Source: Theropithecus gelada (taxonomy: Eukaryota > Chordata > Mammalia > Primates > Cercopithecidae). From it: 64,000 nucleotides of DNA. Below, in pieces: positions 31,346 through 41,893 of the stretch. Made by a program: the position numbers and the translations under genes. The stretch's first letter is position 1. Each line of letters opens with the position of its first letter. The stretch covers positions 29,620,981 to 29,684,980 of the forward strand of contig NC_037670.1 in NCBI RefSeq assembly GCF_003255815.1, in the 5' to 3' direction. The notes beneath the pieces are model-generated. The model saw only the letters and a program-made list of their open reading frames with translations, made no database searches and was not told where the DNA came from.

Positions 31346-32204
31346 TTTGGGAAGAGCTTGTAGGCGTGGGGATATTGCTGTGGCTACTTTGAGAAAATAA
31401 TCTGCTACGCTCACCATGGGGCATCCTTTACTGGCCATCACTGCCCTTGGCCACAGCCTGCTCCTGGGTTCCTGGGACTTTACTCTTCCTATGAAGTTCC
31501 TGTCCACCTCCAAAATTCTCAGGTTATTACTCTCAATGAAACTCCCATCTTTTGTGCCAACCCAAAGAAAATTGAAAGCACCTGCTTTTTAATTATTATT
31601 ATGCAGAGTCATTTGTTTCTCTTGGTCTCATTCTTTCCATTCCCAGCTCTGCCCTTGACCTTACCTTTTCTAACTTATGTTACCTTTTTTAACAAGAGGC
31701 TCATTAGCTAAAAGACCTATTCTCTTCTAAAGTAAAATGGGCATAAACAACAAGTGGGGGCTGGGTGAAGGGGATACAAAAGTTTTATAAGTTGCTAACT
31801 TATAATAAATCCCTAAGGAGATGTTCTTTCAAAAACCTGCTTTTGAAAAAAATTATCAACAGGGGAAAACTTTTCAGGAGGGAAATAAAAACACTTGTAG
31901 CATAAGTCTGATTTCCGAATATTAGTGAAAGACATAGTGGAAGGAGTGGTCAGTAGAAAATAGTCCCCAATCGCTGGAATCCAGGCAGGTCCCATCGTCT
32001 CAATGGAGCTTGGCCCCATCATCTGTGAAATGAAGAGCATGTGGTCTCAGCTACTCCCTGAGGTCCCAAACACCTGGACATTTGAGCCTTTTATTTTATA
32101 CTATAAATACAAACATTCAGCAGGCATTTGCTTAGTATGGATTATATTTAAGATATATGAATTAATTAAAATAAAATATTAATATTTCAAGAAATATAGA
32201 TAAT

Positions 32205-32208
<4 letters not shown>
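31346..32208. other. Unassigned AT-rich sequence
   Basis: Nothing recognised apart from a gradual rise in AT content toward the TA repeat. Confidence 0.4.

Positions 32209-32256
<48 letters not shown>
32209..32256 (+). repeat. (TA)24 microsatellite
   Basis: Forty-eight uninterrupted bases of TA; fully self-complementary. Confidence 0.97.
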
Positions 32257-32257
<1 letters not shown>

Positions 32258-32491
32258 TTTTTTGTCTGAAAGTCATCATTGCAATTATGCTTGAGGCAGG
32301 GAATACTTTTCTTGGTGGGCTGGTTTTCATGGTGATCTTTAAACCAAAGCTTTAATTTATAACAGGGTAGACTGTCTAGTAGTTTCCAAAAGCATGGGAG
32401 GTGTCCTTGGTGCTGAATTACAAGCATGGGGTCTGATAGTCAACACCAAGGATAAACATCTCTGCTTTTGATGGGGTGAGGTGGAGGAGAC

Positions 32492-32508
32492 AGAGAGAGG
32501 GAAGGGAG

Positions 32509-32548
<40 letters not shown>

Positions 32549-32651
32549 GGAGGAGGGGAAATAAGGAGGAGGAAGGGAAAGAGGGAGGAGGAGGAGAAGG
32601 AGGAGGGGTACGAGGAGGAGGAAGAAGAGAAGGAGGAGGAGGGAGGAGAAG
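32492..32651 (+). repeat. Polypurine tract (GA/GGA-rich)
   Basis: Purines only from 32492 to 32608 (117 nt), then a TAC interruption and further GGA-rich sequence. Includes a (GA)n block. Frames reading through it give Arg/Glu- or Ser/Leu-rich low-complexity peptides of no coding significance. Confidence 0.95.
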
Positions 32652-32659
32652 CAGCAGCA

Positions 32660-33905
32660 GTAGTCACCACTGCCACATTCTTGAGTTTGTTTTGTCTTGT
32701 TTTTTGAAGGCAATAGGGGATGTCCTGATCAGAGAAAGCCTAGAAAGAACAAGATTCTTAAAAATCAAGCTGTGGTGCTGCCCAGGTCATGGGTGCTCTC
32801 CAGAGTTTTTCAGGGCTTCCCTGTGTTGTCATGGGGATTAATTAGTCAATGTTTGTGGCATATTTTGGAGTCACTTTAAGTTAAGCATGTGCAGGCAGCT
32901 GTGACTCAGATACGAAATTATTTTCAAAAGGGAAAGTGTGTGTTAGGGTTTCTGAGTGGTGGGGCTCTCATACATGTAATTTCATACCTAGAAAGCACTA
33001 TTTTGAACTATATGAATGACATTTTGCCAAAATATGTTCACCACCTTTTGCTAAAACATTTTAGGTTAAAACTAAATTTACAAAGTGACATCTCAGAAGA
33101 AGAATATATTGGAAATCTAGGAAGAATGGAGTTAATAGGGTATTTAACAGGCTTCCTTTCCTTCTTTTGTTTATTCCTCCATCCCCACCATCTCTTTTCC
33201 TTTCTTACACTGTGTCTGCAGAAGAAAAACAGGCCTTGCCATGATCTAAAGCCTGTATTGGGTGATGAAATAGCTCAAGTTTCTTCAACTATCATTTATT
33301 CCATATCTTTTCCACCCAAGACATTACATTTCAAGAAGCATGTCTTAATTACATTTGGAGTCATCAGAGCAGCTGGAGCTTCATTCATTCATTTATTCAT
33401 TCAACAAACATTCAACAAGTATATATGCTGTGCCAGTCTGTAGGCATGAAATAGTGTGTGGTAGAGCTTTAATGCTTTCCATGTAATAGGGAACTCTCAC
33501 CTAATACCAAATGCATCTGTTTTCTTAAATAATTACCTATCAGGAATTGTAACATCCTCAGACTCTTAGATTTACACTAGATGCATGCATATGTTTTATT
33601 AGCTCAAAGTAAAACTTTGTGGCCACCAGTGGTTTCTGGTCATTTATATGTAATATAAATTATGTCACCCTTGCCTTTAGTTCAATTTTGCTTTTTACTT
33701 GATTTCTTCCCAGGTGAAAAGATGATTCCTAGTTCTTGTCTTGCTCTGAAGAAGTAGGTTGGGTTGCTGGTCCAGGCTGGGCTGCCTCTCAGGTAACCAC
33801 TAGTGTATCTTCCAGTTGCCCATTAAAGATGCTGGTGGTCTTCAAGAAACTTCTCAGATCTGAAGGAAGATGCAGGGGTTAAAAATAACACTTGTGCTGA
33901 GTATT
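32660..33905. other. Unassigned sequence with an L2 scrap
   Basis: A small antisense L2 remnant lies at 33385-33440 ('attcattcaacaaacattca'). A long plus frame (32889-33443) begins at GTG; its first ATG is about 40 codons in, and its end lies in the L2 scrap, so I do not call it a gene. Confidence 0.4.
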
Positions 33906-33921
33906 TAAAATTACTATTATC

Positions 33922-34230
33922 GGCCAGGCATGGTGGCTCACACCTGTAATCCCAGCACTTTAGGAGGCCAAGGCAGGTGGATCACCTGACATCATGAGTT
34001 CAAGACCAGCCTGGCCAACATGGCAAGACCCTGTCTCTACTAAAAATACAAAAATTAGCTGGGTGTGGTGGCGAGCACCTATATATAATCCCAGCTCCTT
34101 GGGAGGCTGAGGCAGAAGAATTGCTTGAACCCGGGAGGCAGAGGTTGTGAGTCGAGATCATGCCACTGTACTCCAGCCTGGGTGACAGAGCGAGACTCTG
34201 TCAAATAAATAAATAAATAAATAAATAAAT
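33922..34230 (+). mobile_element. Alu (AluS-like)
   Basis: Complete Alu with an (AAAT)n tail between perfect 15-bp duplications AAAATTACTATTATC (33907-33921 and 34231-34245). Confidence 0.96.
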
Positions 34231-34245
34231 AAAATTACTATTATC

Positions 34246-34425
34246 AATTAGCTGGACGTGATGGTGCACGTCTGTAATCCCAGTTACTCAGGAGGCTGAG
34301 GCTGGAGGGTCGCTTGAACCTGGGAGGTGGAGGTTGCAGCGAGCCAAGATGGCGCCACTACACTCCAGCCTGGGTGACGGAGTAAGACTCTGTCTCAAAA
34401 ATAAATAAATAAATAAAATAAAATA
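34246..34425 (+). mobile_element. 5'-truncated Alu (right arm)
   Basis: Starts at 'aattagctggacgtgatgg', i.e. mid-element, and runs to an (AAAT)n tail. It lies directly after the duplication of the previous Alu, and similar AT-rich text (AATTATTATTAT) follows it. Confidence 0.92.
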
Positions 34426-34439
34426 ATTATTATTATGGA

Positions 34440-34989
34440 TAGGACCTTGTTTGCAAAACTACATAACATAAAGTTAATATAATTCTATAAATATAATAGA
34501 TATAATGATATCATGTTATAATATTACACTGGTTTGCATAAACTCAAATCTGCCAACCTCTTTAATTCACAAAGAGCGTTCAGTAGGTGCTTTGCGTATA
34601 CTCCACGCACGATAAATATTATTTGAATACTTGGATTAGCAACACATTTTCCCTCTGGATCTCTTTTTTGTTTCCTGTGGAATGCATGCTGGTCCCAGCG
34701 AACCCTGAAGGACTAAATGTGGCAAAGGGCATGTCTGTATTTGACATTCACATGTAGGTAACTGCCAAGTTATAAACGAGGTGCTTTTCAGAGCCTCATT
34801 TGCTAAATTGCCACATGGCATTCACAGCACATTCCTCAATAAAATACCATCACACCCATCATTTCCTGCATATGTCAGAGTCCCCAACACCTACTCCCAT
34901 GTCTGGCTTGTGCTATGTGCTCAGTGGTGGAAAGAATGATGGGTTTTCCTTCTTTCTGAATGTTTTCTTCCATGCCTTCACCTCATTTT
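34440..34989. other. Unassigned sequence
   Basis: No repeat or gene recognised. Confidence 0.4.
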
Positions 34990-35089
34990 GTTTTGTTTTT
35001 AACTCTTCAAGATTCAGCTCAAATGCCACCCTTCCATGAAACTTTCCCCCACTGAGCCCAGGCAGAATTTATTTGCCCTTTTCTCAGCA

Positions 35090-35222
35090 TCTTTTCTTCT
35101 TTCTCTCTTTCTTTCTCTCTCTTTCTTTCTCTCCCTTCCTTCCTTTCTTTCTTTTCTTCTTTCTTTCTTTTTTCCTTCCTTCCTTCCTTCCTTCCTTCTT
35201 TCCTTCCCTCCCTCTCTCCCTT
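35090..35222 (+). repeat. Polypyrimidine (CTTT)n/(CCTT)n tract
   Basis: About 130 nt of C and T only, adjoining the tail side of the next Alu, from whose poly(T) it probably grew. Confidence 0.95.
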
Positions 35223-35492
35223 CTGATGGAGTCTTATTCTCTTACCCAGGCTGGAGCTCAGTGGCATAATCATAGCTCACTGCAACCTCAAAATCCTGGG
35301 CTCAAGCAATCCTCCCACCTCAGCCCCCTGAGAAGCTGGGACTACAGGTGCACTACCATGCCCAGCTAATTTTTGAGTTTTTTATAGAGATGGGGGATCT
35401 CAGTATGTTGACCTGGCTGGTCTTGAACTCCTGGACTCAAGTGATCCTCCTGTCTCAGTCTCCTGAAGTGCTAGGAGAGCCACCTTGCCCAG
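35223..35492 (-). mobile_element. AluJ
   Basis: Antisense Alu from 'ctgatggagtcttattctc' to 'gagccaccttgcccag', missing a few bases of 'gggattacaggcgt' near its head. Confidence 0.92.
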
Positions 35493-35538
35493 TATTTTCT
35501 TTCTTTTCTAAAAAAATTACTTTTATTTTATTAAAAAA

Positions 35539-35829
35539 TTTTTTTTTGAGATGGAGTCTCATTCTGTCACCAAGGCTGGAGTGCAGTCGTGAGATCTCGT
35601 CTCACCACAGCCTCCGCCTCCTGGGTTCAAGTGATTCTCCTGCCTGAGCCTCCTGAGTAGCTGAGATTACAGGTGCCTGCCACCACGCCTGGCTAATTTT
35701 TGCATTTTTAGTAGAGACGGGGGTTCATCATGTTGGCCAGGCTGGTCTCGAACTCCTGACCTCAAGAGATCCACCCGCCTCAGCCTCCCAAAGTGCTGGG
35801 ATTACAGGCATAAGCCACTGTGCCTGGCC
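35539..35829 (-). mobile_element. Alu (AluS-like)
   Basis: T-run, 'gagatggagtctcattctg', complete antisense body, ending 'cactgtgcctggcc'. Confidence 0.94.
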
Positions 35830-35856
35830 AAAAATTATTTTTAATATAATTTGTAG

Positions 35857-36001
35857 AGATGGGGTCTCACTTTGTTGTCCTGGCTAGAGTGCAGTGGCAC
35901 AATCATAGCTCACTGCAGCCTCGAATCTCTGGCCTCATGTGATCTTCCTGCCTCAGCCTCCCAAAGCGCTGGGATTATAGGTGTGAGCCACTGCACCTGG
36001 C
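35857..36001 (-). mobile_element. Single-arm hybrid Alu
   Basis: Begins as an antisense right arm ('gagatggggtctcactttg', 'gcacaatcatagctcactgc') but after 'cctgcctcagcctccc' continues as the left arm ('aaagcgctgggattatagg'). The two arms are fused at a block common to both, giving a 145-bp monomer. Confidence 0.85.
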
Positions 36002-36109
36002 ATCCCCATGGTAATCTCAATGTGTACCACTTACCACATTGTATTTTGATGAACTGGTGACAATCTTGCTGGTGTAGCTGTGAACTTCCTGAGGGCAGGA
36101 GCCCCGATT

Positions 36110-37056
36110 CGTTTACCAGCATATACCCCTAAGACCCAGCCCCACATGTTTGTTTGAATTCCAGGCCAGCCCAGAAAAATTTAGCATAGCCTGTGATGCA
36201 GCTGAACTCCAGTGCCTGTAGAACCTGTCACGGAGGGTCATATAATTTCTAGGCCAAAATTCATTCTGAAGCTCAATTTTGGAAAGAGAAGTGTCCAGTA
36301 GCAGGGGGTTGGGGTGTGATGGGGGGAGCTTTGGGGGAGGGGAAGGTGAGGAGAGGAAGCGAATCCCAGGTGCTTCCGGGAACAAGCACAATGATGGAGA
36401 GGCAGTGCTCAGTACCCATGATGAGGGCATGAGTCCTCGGCAAGGACGGCCACTGACATGTGAGGGACGGCCATCACCTTTGGCAACGAGAGAGCCTGTC
36501 AGTGAAAACCCATCTTTTTCCCTTTCTTTGGCCAAAGGTGTGGTGCTTTGGGAGCCAGAGAATGGGCAGCTGGGTCTGCTTTGAAGATGCTCCTTGGTGC
36601 TGCAGGGGAGATTGTGTATGCGGCAACCTTTGGCACTTGGTCTCCTCTGCACCCAGACATGAATTCACTTGGGCTCTGGGGACAAATGCACTTTCTTCGG
36701 TGTGCTCCACTCCCCCTTGTCTTGGAGGGATGCCCACACATACCTTCCGCACAAGTCCTGAGCTGCAGGGTCAGCGAAAGAAAAGAGAGTTGCAATCGTG
36801 CCCCGGATGCCTCTTAGGAGACAAACCTCAAATCCATTTTGAGGGCCTTTAAGAGATGGCAGTGAACTGCTGACTTTAAACCTGTCACTCCTTCTCCCAG
36901 CCTCCAACTTCCAGCAAAATGGGTCCATTTTATAAAACTAAAAAGGTCAAATGCTAGCATTTCAGCTTAGTTTTCCAATGTCCATATTCTCAGCAATCAC
37001 AGACACATGTAAAGCAGGAAGTTGGTGGAGAAACAGAATGGGGTGATGGCGATGTG
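36110..37056. other. Unassigned sequence with a G-quadruplex motif
   Basis: No repeat recognised. A strong plus-strand G-run cluster lies at 36304-36342. Long minus frames here start at GTG and have no recognisable domains. Confidence 0.45.
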
Positions 37057-37066
37057 CTGGCCTGAT

Positions 37067-37362
37067 TTTTTTTTTTTTTTTTGAGATTGAATCTCGCTCT
37101 TTCACCCAGGCTGGAGTGCAGTGGCATGATCTTGGCTCACTGCAACCTCTGTCTCCTGGGCTTACGTGATTCTCCTGCCTCAGCCTTCCGAGTGGGTGAG
37201 ATTACAGGAGCGCGCCACCATACCTGGCTAATTTTTGTACTTTAGTAGAGACGGGGTTTCATCATGTTGCCCAGGCTAGTCTGGAACTCCGGACCTCAAG
37301 TGATCCACCCACCTTGGCCTCCCGAAATGCTGGGATTACAGGCTTGAGCCACCGCGCCGGGC
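37067..37362 (-). mobile_element. Alu (AluS-like)
   Basis: Poly(T)16 and a full antisense body between CTGGCCTGAT duplications (37057-37066 and 37363-37372). Confidence 0.95.
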
Positions 37363-37372
37363 CTGGCCTGAT

Positions 37373-38426
37373 CTTTGAACATTGTGTTGTCTCGAGGATG
37401 GCAGGAATCAAAGTCACCCTGGTTAGCCTTTCTTCTGCTTTGTTCTATTGGGTCAAACTTGAAAAAGAGAGATACCCCTTCTGGCCATTTGGGGCAGTGG
37501 GTGTGGAGACAAAATGGGGTGGAGGAGAGAATACATTGAAAGACAAGACCAGGGAGACAGCTGAAGCCCAGTGACGGGCTACCGGGCTCTGTCTTGCTGC
37601 CGACTGGCCGGCAGAAGGCCGGGAGGAGAGCGGCGTAAACAGAGGCATCTGGTCCCCCAGCATGGAGCGGCGGGTCCGTGAACCGTGGCAGATGCAGCCT
37701 CAGCTGTGATTGGGCACGAGGCCTCGGTGTCCAAGCCTGGGTCACGCGCAGGGCCCATTTTAACTGTGACAGTGCAGTGTCAAACTGCCATTCTTTCTTT
37801 CTGGTGTGTTTTTTTTTCCTCTGAAATCTGCCAGCTCTCGGAAGCAGCCTAGACTTAGGCCCCTCGGGTTCCCAGGCTGGAGGAGGCAAGCGGGGGGAAA
37901 GGCAGTGAGTGACGTCCAGGGAGGGACGCTGAGGAGGGGGAGCTCCAAAGCCAGTAGCAGGCAGGCAAGATGTGAAAAGAAGGGCTCTCTGGGTTTTGCA
38001 TCGTGGGCAGAATTAAGTTGAGATGAGGCACAGGTGCGGGGGTTAGCAAATTATGCAGAAGGACATTTTAAGGCTTTGCGGGTGAGGCGGAAGCCTGAGC
38101 TCTGGGAAGACAGAAAGTGTTCTTCGTCGAAACTTAGGAAGAAAGCCAGTGGCAGCTAGTTCCTCAAAAATCACTTGATATATTTGTGGAGGAAACCAAA
38201 AGAATGGAGGTGTCTTTGTAAGAGGCGCTGTGTTCCAGCAAAACGTGGCTTTGCTCTCTCGCTCTCTGGGGTTTAATCAACATGACTGCCCTCTCCCCCA
38301 TGCTTATCTGTGGGGAAGTCTGGAGGAATGAGCCCTTTTCTGAAGCTGGTGACGCGGGCGGATAACACTTCTGAAACCTCTTCTGGAAGCAATTCACAAC
38401 ACCCTGCCTTTGCCATTTCAGGGTAT
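37373..38426. other. Unassigned GC-rich sequence
   Basis: No repeat recognised. Contains the CpG-dense patch listed separately. Open frames on both strands look like GC-driven chance frames. Confidence 0.45.
37574..37748. other. Short CpG-dense patch
   Basis: I count 15 CpG dinucleotides in about 175 bp, in non-repeat, GC-rich sequence. The flanking kilobase is CpG-poor. A GATTGG (inverted CCAAT) lies at about 37708-37713. Too short for a formal CpG island. No gene start is visible, so a regulatory role is only inference. Confidence 0.6.
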
Positions 38427-38488
38427 CTCCCTCCCTCCCCCCCCCCCCGCCCCCTCCCCCTCCCTCCCTCCCTTCCTTCCTTCTCTCT
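38427..38488 (+). repeat. C-rich (CCCT)n/(CCTT)n tract
   Basis: Includes twelve consecutive C at 38437-38448 and repeated CCCTCCC units. The complementary strand is G-rich. Confidence 0.95.
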
Positions 38489-38540
38489 GTTAGAAAGGAT
38501 GGTATTAATTTCAGAACTTGGTTTATTAAAAAACCCACAC

Positions 38541-38856
38541 GGCCGGGTGCAGTGGCTGATGCCTGTAACACTTTGGGAGGCAGAGGCGGGCAGATCACTT
38601 GAGGTCAGGAGTTCGAAACCAGCCTGACCAACATGGTGAAACCCCATCTCTACTAAAAATACAAAATTAGCCAGGTGTGGTGGCACGTGCCTGTAATCCC
38701 AGCTACTCAGGAGGTTGAGGCAGGAGAATCACTTGAACTTGGGAAGTGGAGGCTGCAGTGAGCCAAGATGGTGCCATTGCACTCCAGCCTAGGGAACAAG
38801 AGTGAAACTCCATCTCAAAAAACGAAAACCAAAACCCCACAAAACAACAACAAAAC
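38541..38856 (+). mobile_element. Alu (AluS-like)
   Basis: Full-length Alu missing 8 bases ('atcccagc') after 'gcctgta', with a long impure A-tail. ACCCACAC occurs just before (38533-38540) and after (38857-38864). Confidence 0.94.
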
Positions 38857-38866
38857 ACCCACACAT

Positions 38867-39184
38867 GGCTGGGCACTGTGGCGTAGGCCGGGTATCATGG
38901 CTCACACATGTCATCCCAGCACTTTGGGAAGCCAAGGCAAGAGGATCCCTTGAGGCCACGGGTTCAAGACCAGCCTGGGCAACATAATGAGACCTTGTTT
39001 CTATAAAAAATTAAAAGATTAGCCAGGCATGGTGGTGTGCCTGTGGTCTCAACTACTCAGGAGGCTGAGGCAAGAGGATCACTTGAGCCCAGGGGGTCGA
39101 GGCTGCAGTGATCTATGATTGCATCATTGCACTCCAGCCTGGGCAACAAGCAAGATCCTGTCTCTAAAAATCAAACAGACAAAC
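38867..39184 (+). mobile_element. AluJ-like with duplicated head
   Basis: The 5' end is present twice: 'ggctgggcactgtggc' at 38867 and 'ggccgggtatcatggctc' from about 38887, then a normal dimeric body to 'ctgtctctaaaaatc'. Confidence 0.9.
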
Positions 39185-39629
39185 GAAGCTTCCAGGGCAG
39201 GCTTTGACTTTCCGTTTCTTTTGGTTTCTTTCTGGAATCTTAGAGATGGGCGAGTGAGGAGACATTGCTGCAACCTGTCCCAGGAGGATATTTTTATCCA
39301 TTGGCTAAATCTGTGGCAACAAAGCCATGGGTCTCACCGTTGATTCCACACCTGAGCCTTTTGTGTGTTGCGTTTCTCATTCTTGTTTCTTTTTCTCTGG
39401 TGCCACATCCCTCCTAGGGTTCATTCCAGGTTTTCCTTATTTCTTTCCATTCCTTCATCCAGCAGGAAAGGACTCATAAGCAGAGGTGACTTAGAAATCT
39501 CTACTTCCCAGTTCTGGGGGAAGAAGCCTGAGAAATATCATCCCAGGGATGGGGCTTCCCAAGAGCCTGGGGCTTCGACTCCCAGGGAGGCGTGCTGGGG
39601 TTATGCTTGTAGTTTAAAACCCCAAACCA
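39185..39629. other. Unassigned sequence
   Basis: No repeat or gene recognised. Confidence 0.4.
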
Positions 39630-39942
39630 GGCCAGGCGCGGTGGCTCACGCCTGTAATCCCAGCACTTTGGGAGGCCGAGGCAGGCGGATCACGAGGTCA
39701 GGAGATCGAGACCATCCTGGCTAACACGGTGAAACCCCATCTCTTCTAAAAATACAAAACATTAGCCGGGCGTGGTGGTGGGCGCCTGTAGTCCCAGCTA
39801 CTTGGGAGGCTGAGGCTGGAGAATTGCTTGAACCCGGGAGGCAGAGCTTGCAGTGAGCTGAGATTATGCCACTGTACTCCAGCCTGAGCGACAGAGTGAG
39901 ACTCCATCTCAAAAACCAAAAGCAAACAAACAAACAAAACTA
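39630..39942 (+). mobile_element. AluY
   Basis: Little-diverged: 'gatcacgaggtcaggagatc', 'ccatcctggctaacacgg', 'gagcttgcagtgagctgag'. Tail with CAAA repeats. Confidence 0.95.
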
Positions 39943-39944
39943 AA

Positions 39945-41546
39945 CTAATTGTATTACTTGCTGTAGCCTAATTTCTATTAAGTCCAGATTGATTTCCTCC
40001 AGATGTGGTTCCTGAGCCCCTAAATCCTGTGACTTCCTATAATGGTAGACTCTCCTTTCCCCCTTTCTCCTTCTCTCTCTCCTTAGTCCTCACAGCTTGC
40101 ATCTTGAATGTATTTCCATTTCCCCCAGATATGTATTCTGTACCTACACCAAAGCCCCTTCCGACTCTTCCACTGGATGGTACGTTTTCCCTCCATCTCT
40201 TTTCGCTTCATGTCTCTGAGTGTGTTTGACTTTCTCCTTCCGTGTCATCCTGTGTCTCCTCCCCCACTTCCCTCTCCAACCTCACGGGGCTGGTCAGCTT
40301 TTGGCACTCACCTCTGCACCTTTTTCTACTCAAACTCTTTCAAACCAGGGTGTGGGACACGCTCTGATATTCTAAACACATTCCCATTTCTCAACAGGAG
40401 AAGTTAAGCCAGTGCGCCGGCTCCAGTTGTGCATGGATAAGCAGCACCATTTCTGCGTGCTGTGCAGTCCGTGACGCTGAGCCATTTGTTCTCCATTGAG
40501 TTGGTCTCTGTACAGATGAAGCCTTTTATTCATCCTAGCTATAAAGTGGCACCGGAGAGTATAATAAATGAGAAACTTTCACACTGATGTTGATGCAAAG
40601 TGCCTCTCTTCTCCAAACATCTGGCCCCTTGCTAAATCGTCCCAGTGCCCGATGCTCCCTGAGCCTCAGCTCCCTGGACCCTGGTGGAGCCTGCACGGGC
40701 TGCTCGGGATCTGTTCTCAAGTTGTTGCGGGGATCCTGCCGTATGATGACAATTAGGAGCAGTTAGTGTGCAGATGAGGCCCGCGAGTGGCAGGTGGCAG
40801 GAACGGGCCTCAATTAACTAACAGGCACCAAATCCCTTCCTAATGAGGCTGGGCCACCCAGATGAGCCAGGAAGCATGTGTCACTGACAGCAGCAGAGGA
40901 TTTGAACTGGAGAGGGGGAGAGGGTGGTCAACAGGTACCTGGCTCAGCCACAGAGACGACCCTTTCGGTTTCATGGCTCGGAAAGGCAAATGGGTGTGGC
41001 CAGCAAAGGATGGCTCGAGGCAGAGAGCAGGGGCTTTGTCAGACTCAGTTTTGCACAGCACTTCATCTCTTTGGGTGGTTCCCTTTGGTCAGTTCACCTT
41101 CTTAGTGTGTTTGGGTGAAGAGTTAGAATGCCTCCCAGGAGAGGTGGTCAGTGAGATATGGCCCAGCCGGCAGGCAAGGTAATGAATGTCAGAAACTTAA
41201 TAAAGGACCATTGTCTTGAGTGGAATTTGAATTCCAAATCAGACACACTGCAAATGTCGCATTGGGCTCTGTAGTTAAGGGCCGGTGGCCATTTCCATTG
41301 CAAATCTTCCGGAGCTTTGTGTGGATTCATCATCTGAATTTATATGGGATTGAAACTTGTCTGGCTCAGTGTGAGCTTTTAAGAATTAGAAAAGAAAATA
41401 ACTTTAAAAAACGCATAAAGTGTCAGCAGGGTGGTTTTGATGGGCGTGTTCCCTGCTTCTTGTTTCCTCTAATTCTTCCATCCTAAACAACTCGCAGGAA
41501 AAGTTGCAGACTTACAGAAGCAAGATCCATTGCCCTGGAGTGTGAC
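39945..41546. other. Longest single-copy stretch of the centre; possible conserved non-coding DNA
   Basis: 1.6 kb with no interspersed repeat that I recognise. The 40420-40860 part mixes moderate GC with homeodomain-type cores (CAATTAACTAAC, CTAATGAG, ACAATTAGG). No exon is evident. Confidence 0.45.
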
Positions 41547-41562
41547 TCTCTCCAGTTTTTCT

Positions 41563-41877
41563 TTTTCCCTTTTTCTTTTTTGAGACAGAGTCTCACTCCC
41601 TCGCCCAGGCTGGAGTGCAGTGGCACGATCTTGGTTCACTGCAACCTCCGCCTCCTGGGTTCAAGCGATTCTACTGCCTCGGCCTCCTGAATAGCTGGGA
41701 CTACAGGTGCACACCACCATGCCCAGCTAATCTTTGTAATTTTTTTTTTTTTTTAGTAGGAACGGGGTTTTGCCATGTGGTCAGCCTGGTCTCGAACTCC
41801 TGATGTCAGGTGATCCGCCCACCTGGGCCTCCTAAAGTGCTGGGATTATAGGCATGAGCCACCGTGCTCAGCCTGAA
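41563..41877 (-). mobile_element. Alu (AluS-like)
   Basis: Antisense Alu between perfect 16-bp duplications TCTCTCCAGTTTTTCT (41547-41562 and 41878-41893), with a T-run expansion in the middle. Confidence 0.96.
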
Positions 41878-41893
41878 TCTCTCCAGTTTTTCT

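Larger units (their letters stand above)
34990..36110 (+). mobile_element. L2 split by three Alu-type insertions
   Basis: Left part 'cttcaagattcagctcaaat' and 'gccacccttccatgaaac' (to about 35090), right part 'gtgaacttcctgagggcagg' and 'gaaccccgattcg'-like text (36002-36110), in correct L2 order. Three antisense Alus and a polypyrimidine tract lie between. Confidence 0.65.

Noticed and set aside
32357..32841. Arg/Glu-rich and Ser/Leu-rich frames on both strands
   Set aside because: Translations of the polypurine tract; low complexity only.
32889..33443. 184-codon plus-strand open frame with hydrophobic stretches
   Set aside because: Starts at GTG, its first ATG is about 40 codons in, and its C-terminus is translated L2 repeat. 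Chance is sufficient in a window of this size.
36113..36652. 179-codon minus-strand frame near the G-quadruplex
   Set aside because: GTG start, Pro/Ser-rich low-information translation that tracks the G-rich opposite strand; no splice or promoter evidence.
37296..37889. 197-codon minus-strand frame over the CpG patch
   Set aside because: TTG start and its last part is translated Alu. GC-rich sequence favours long chance frames.
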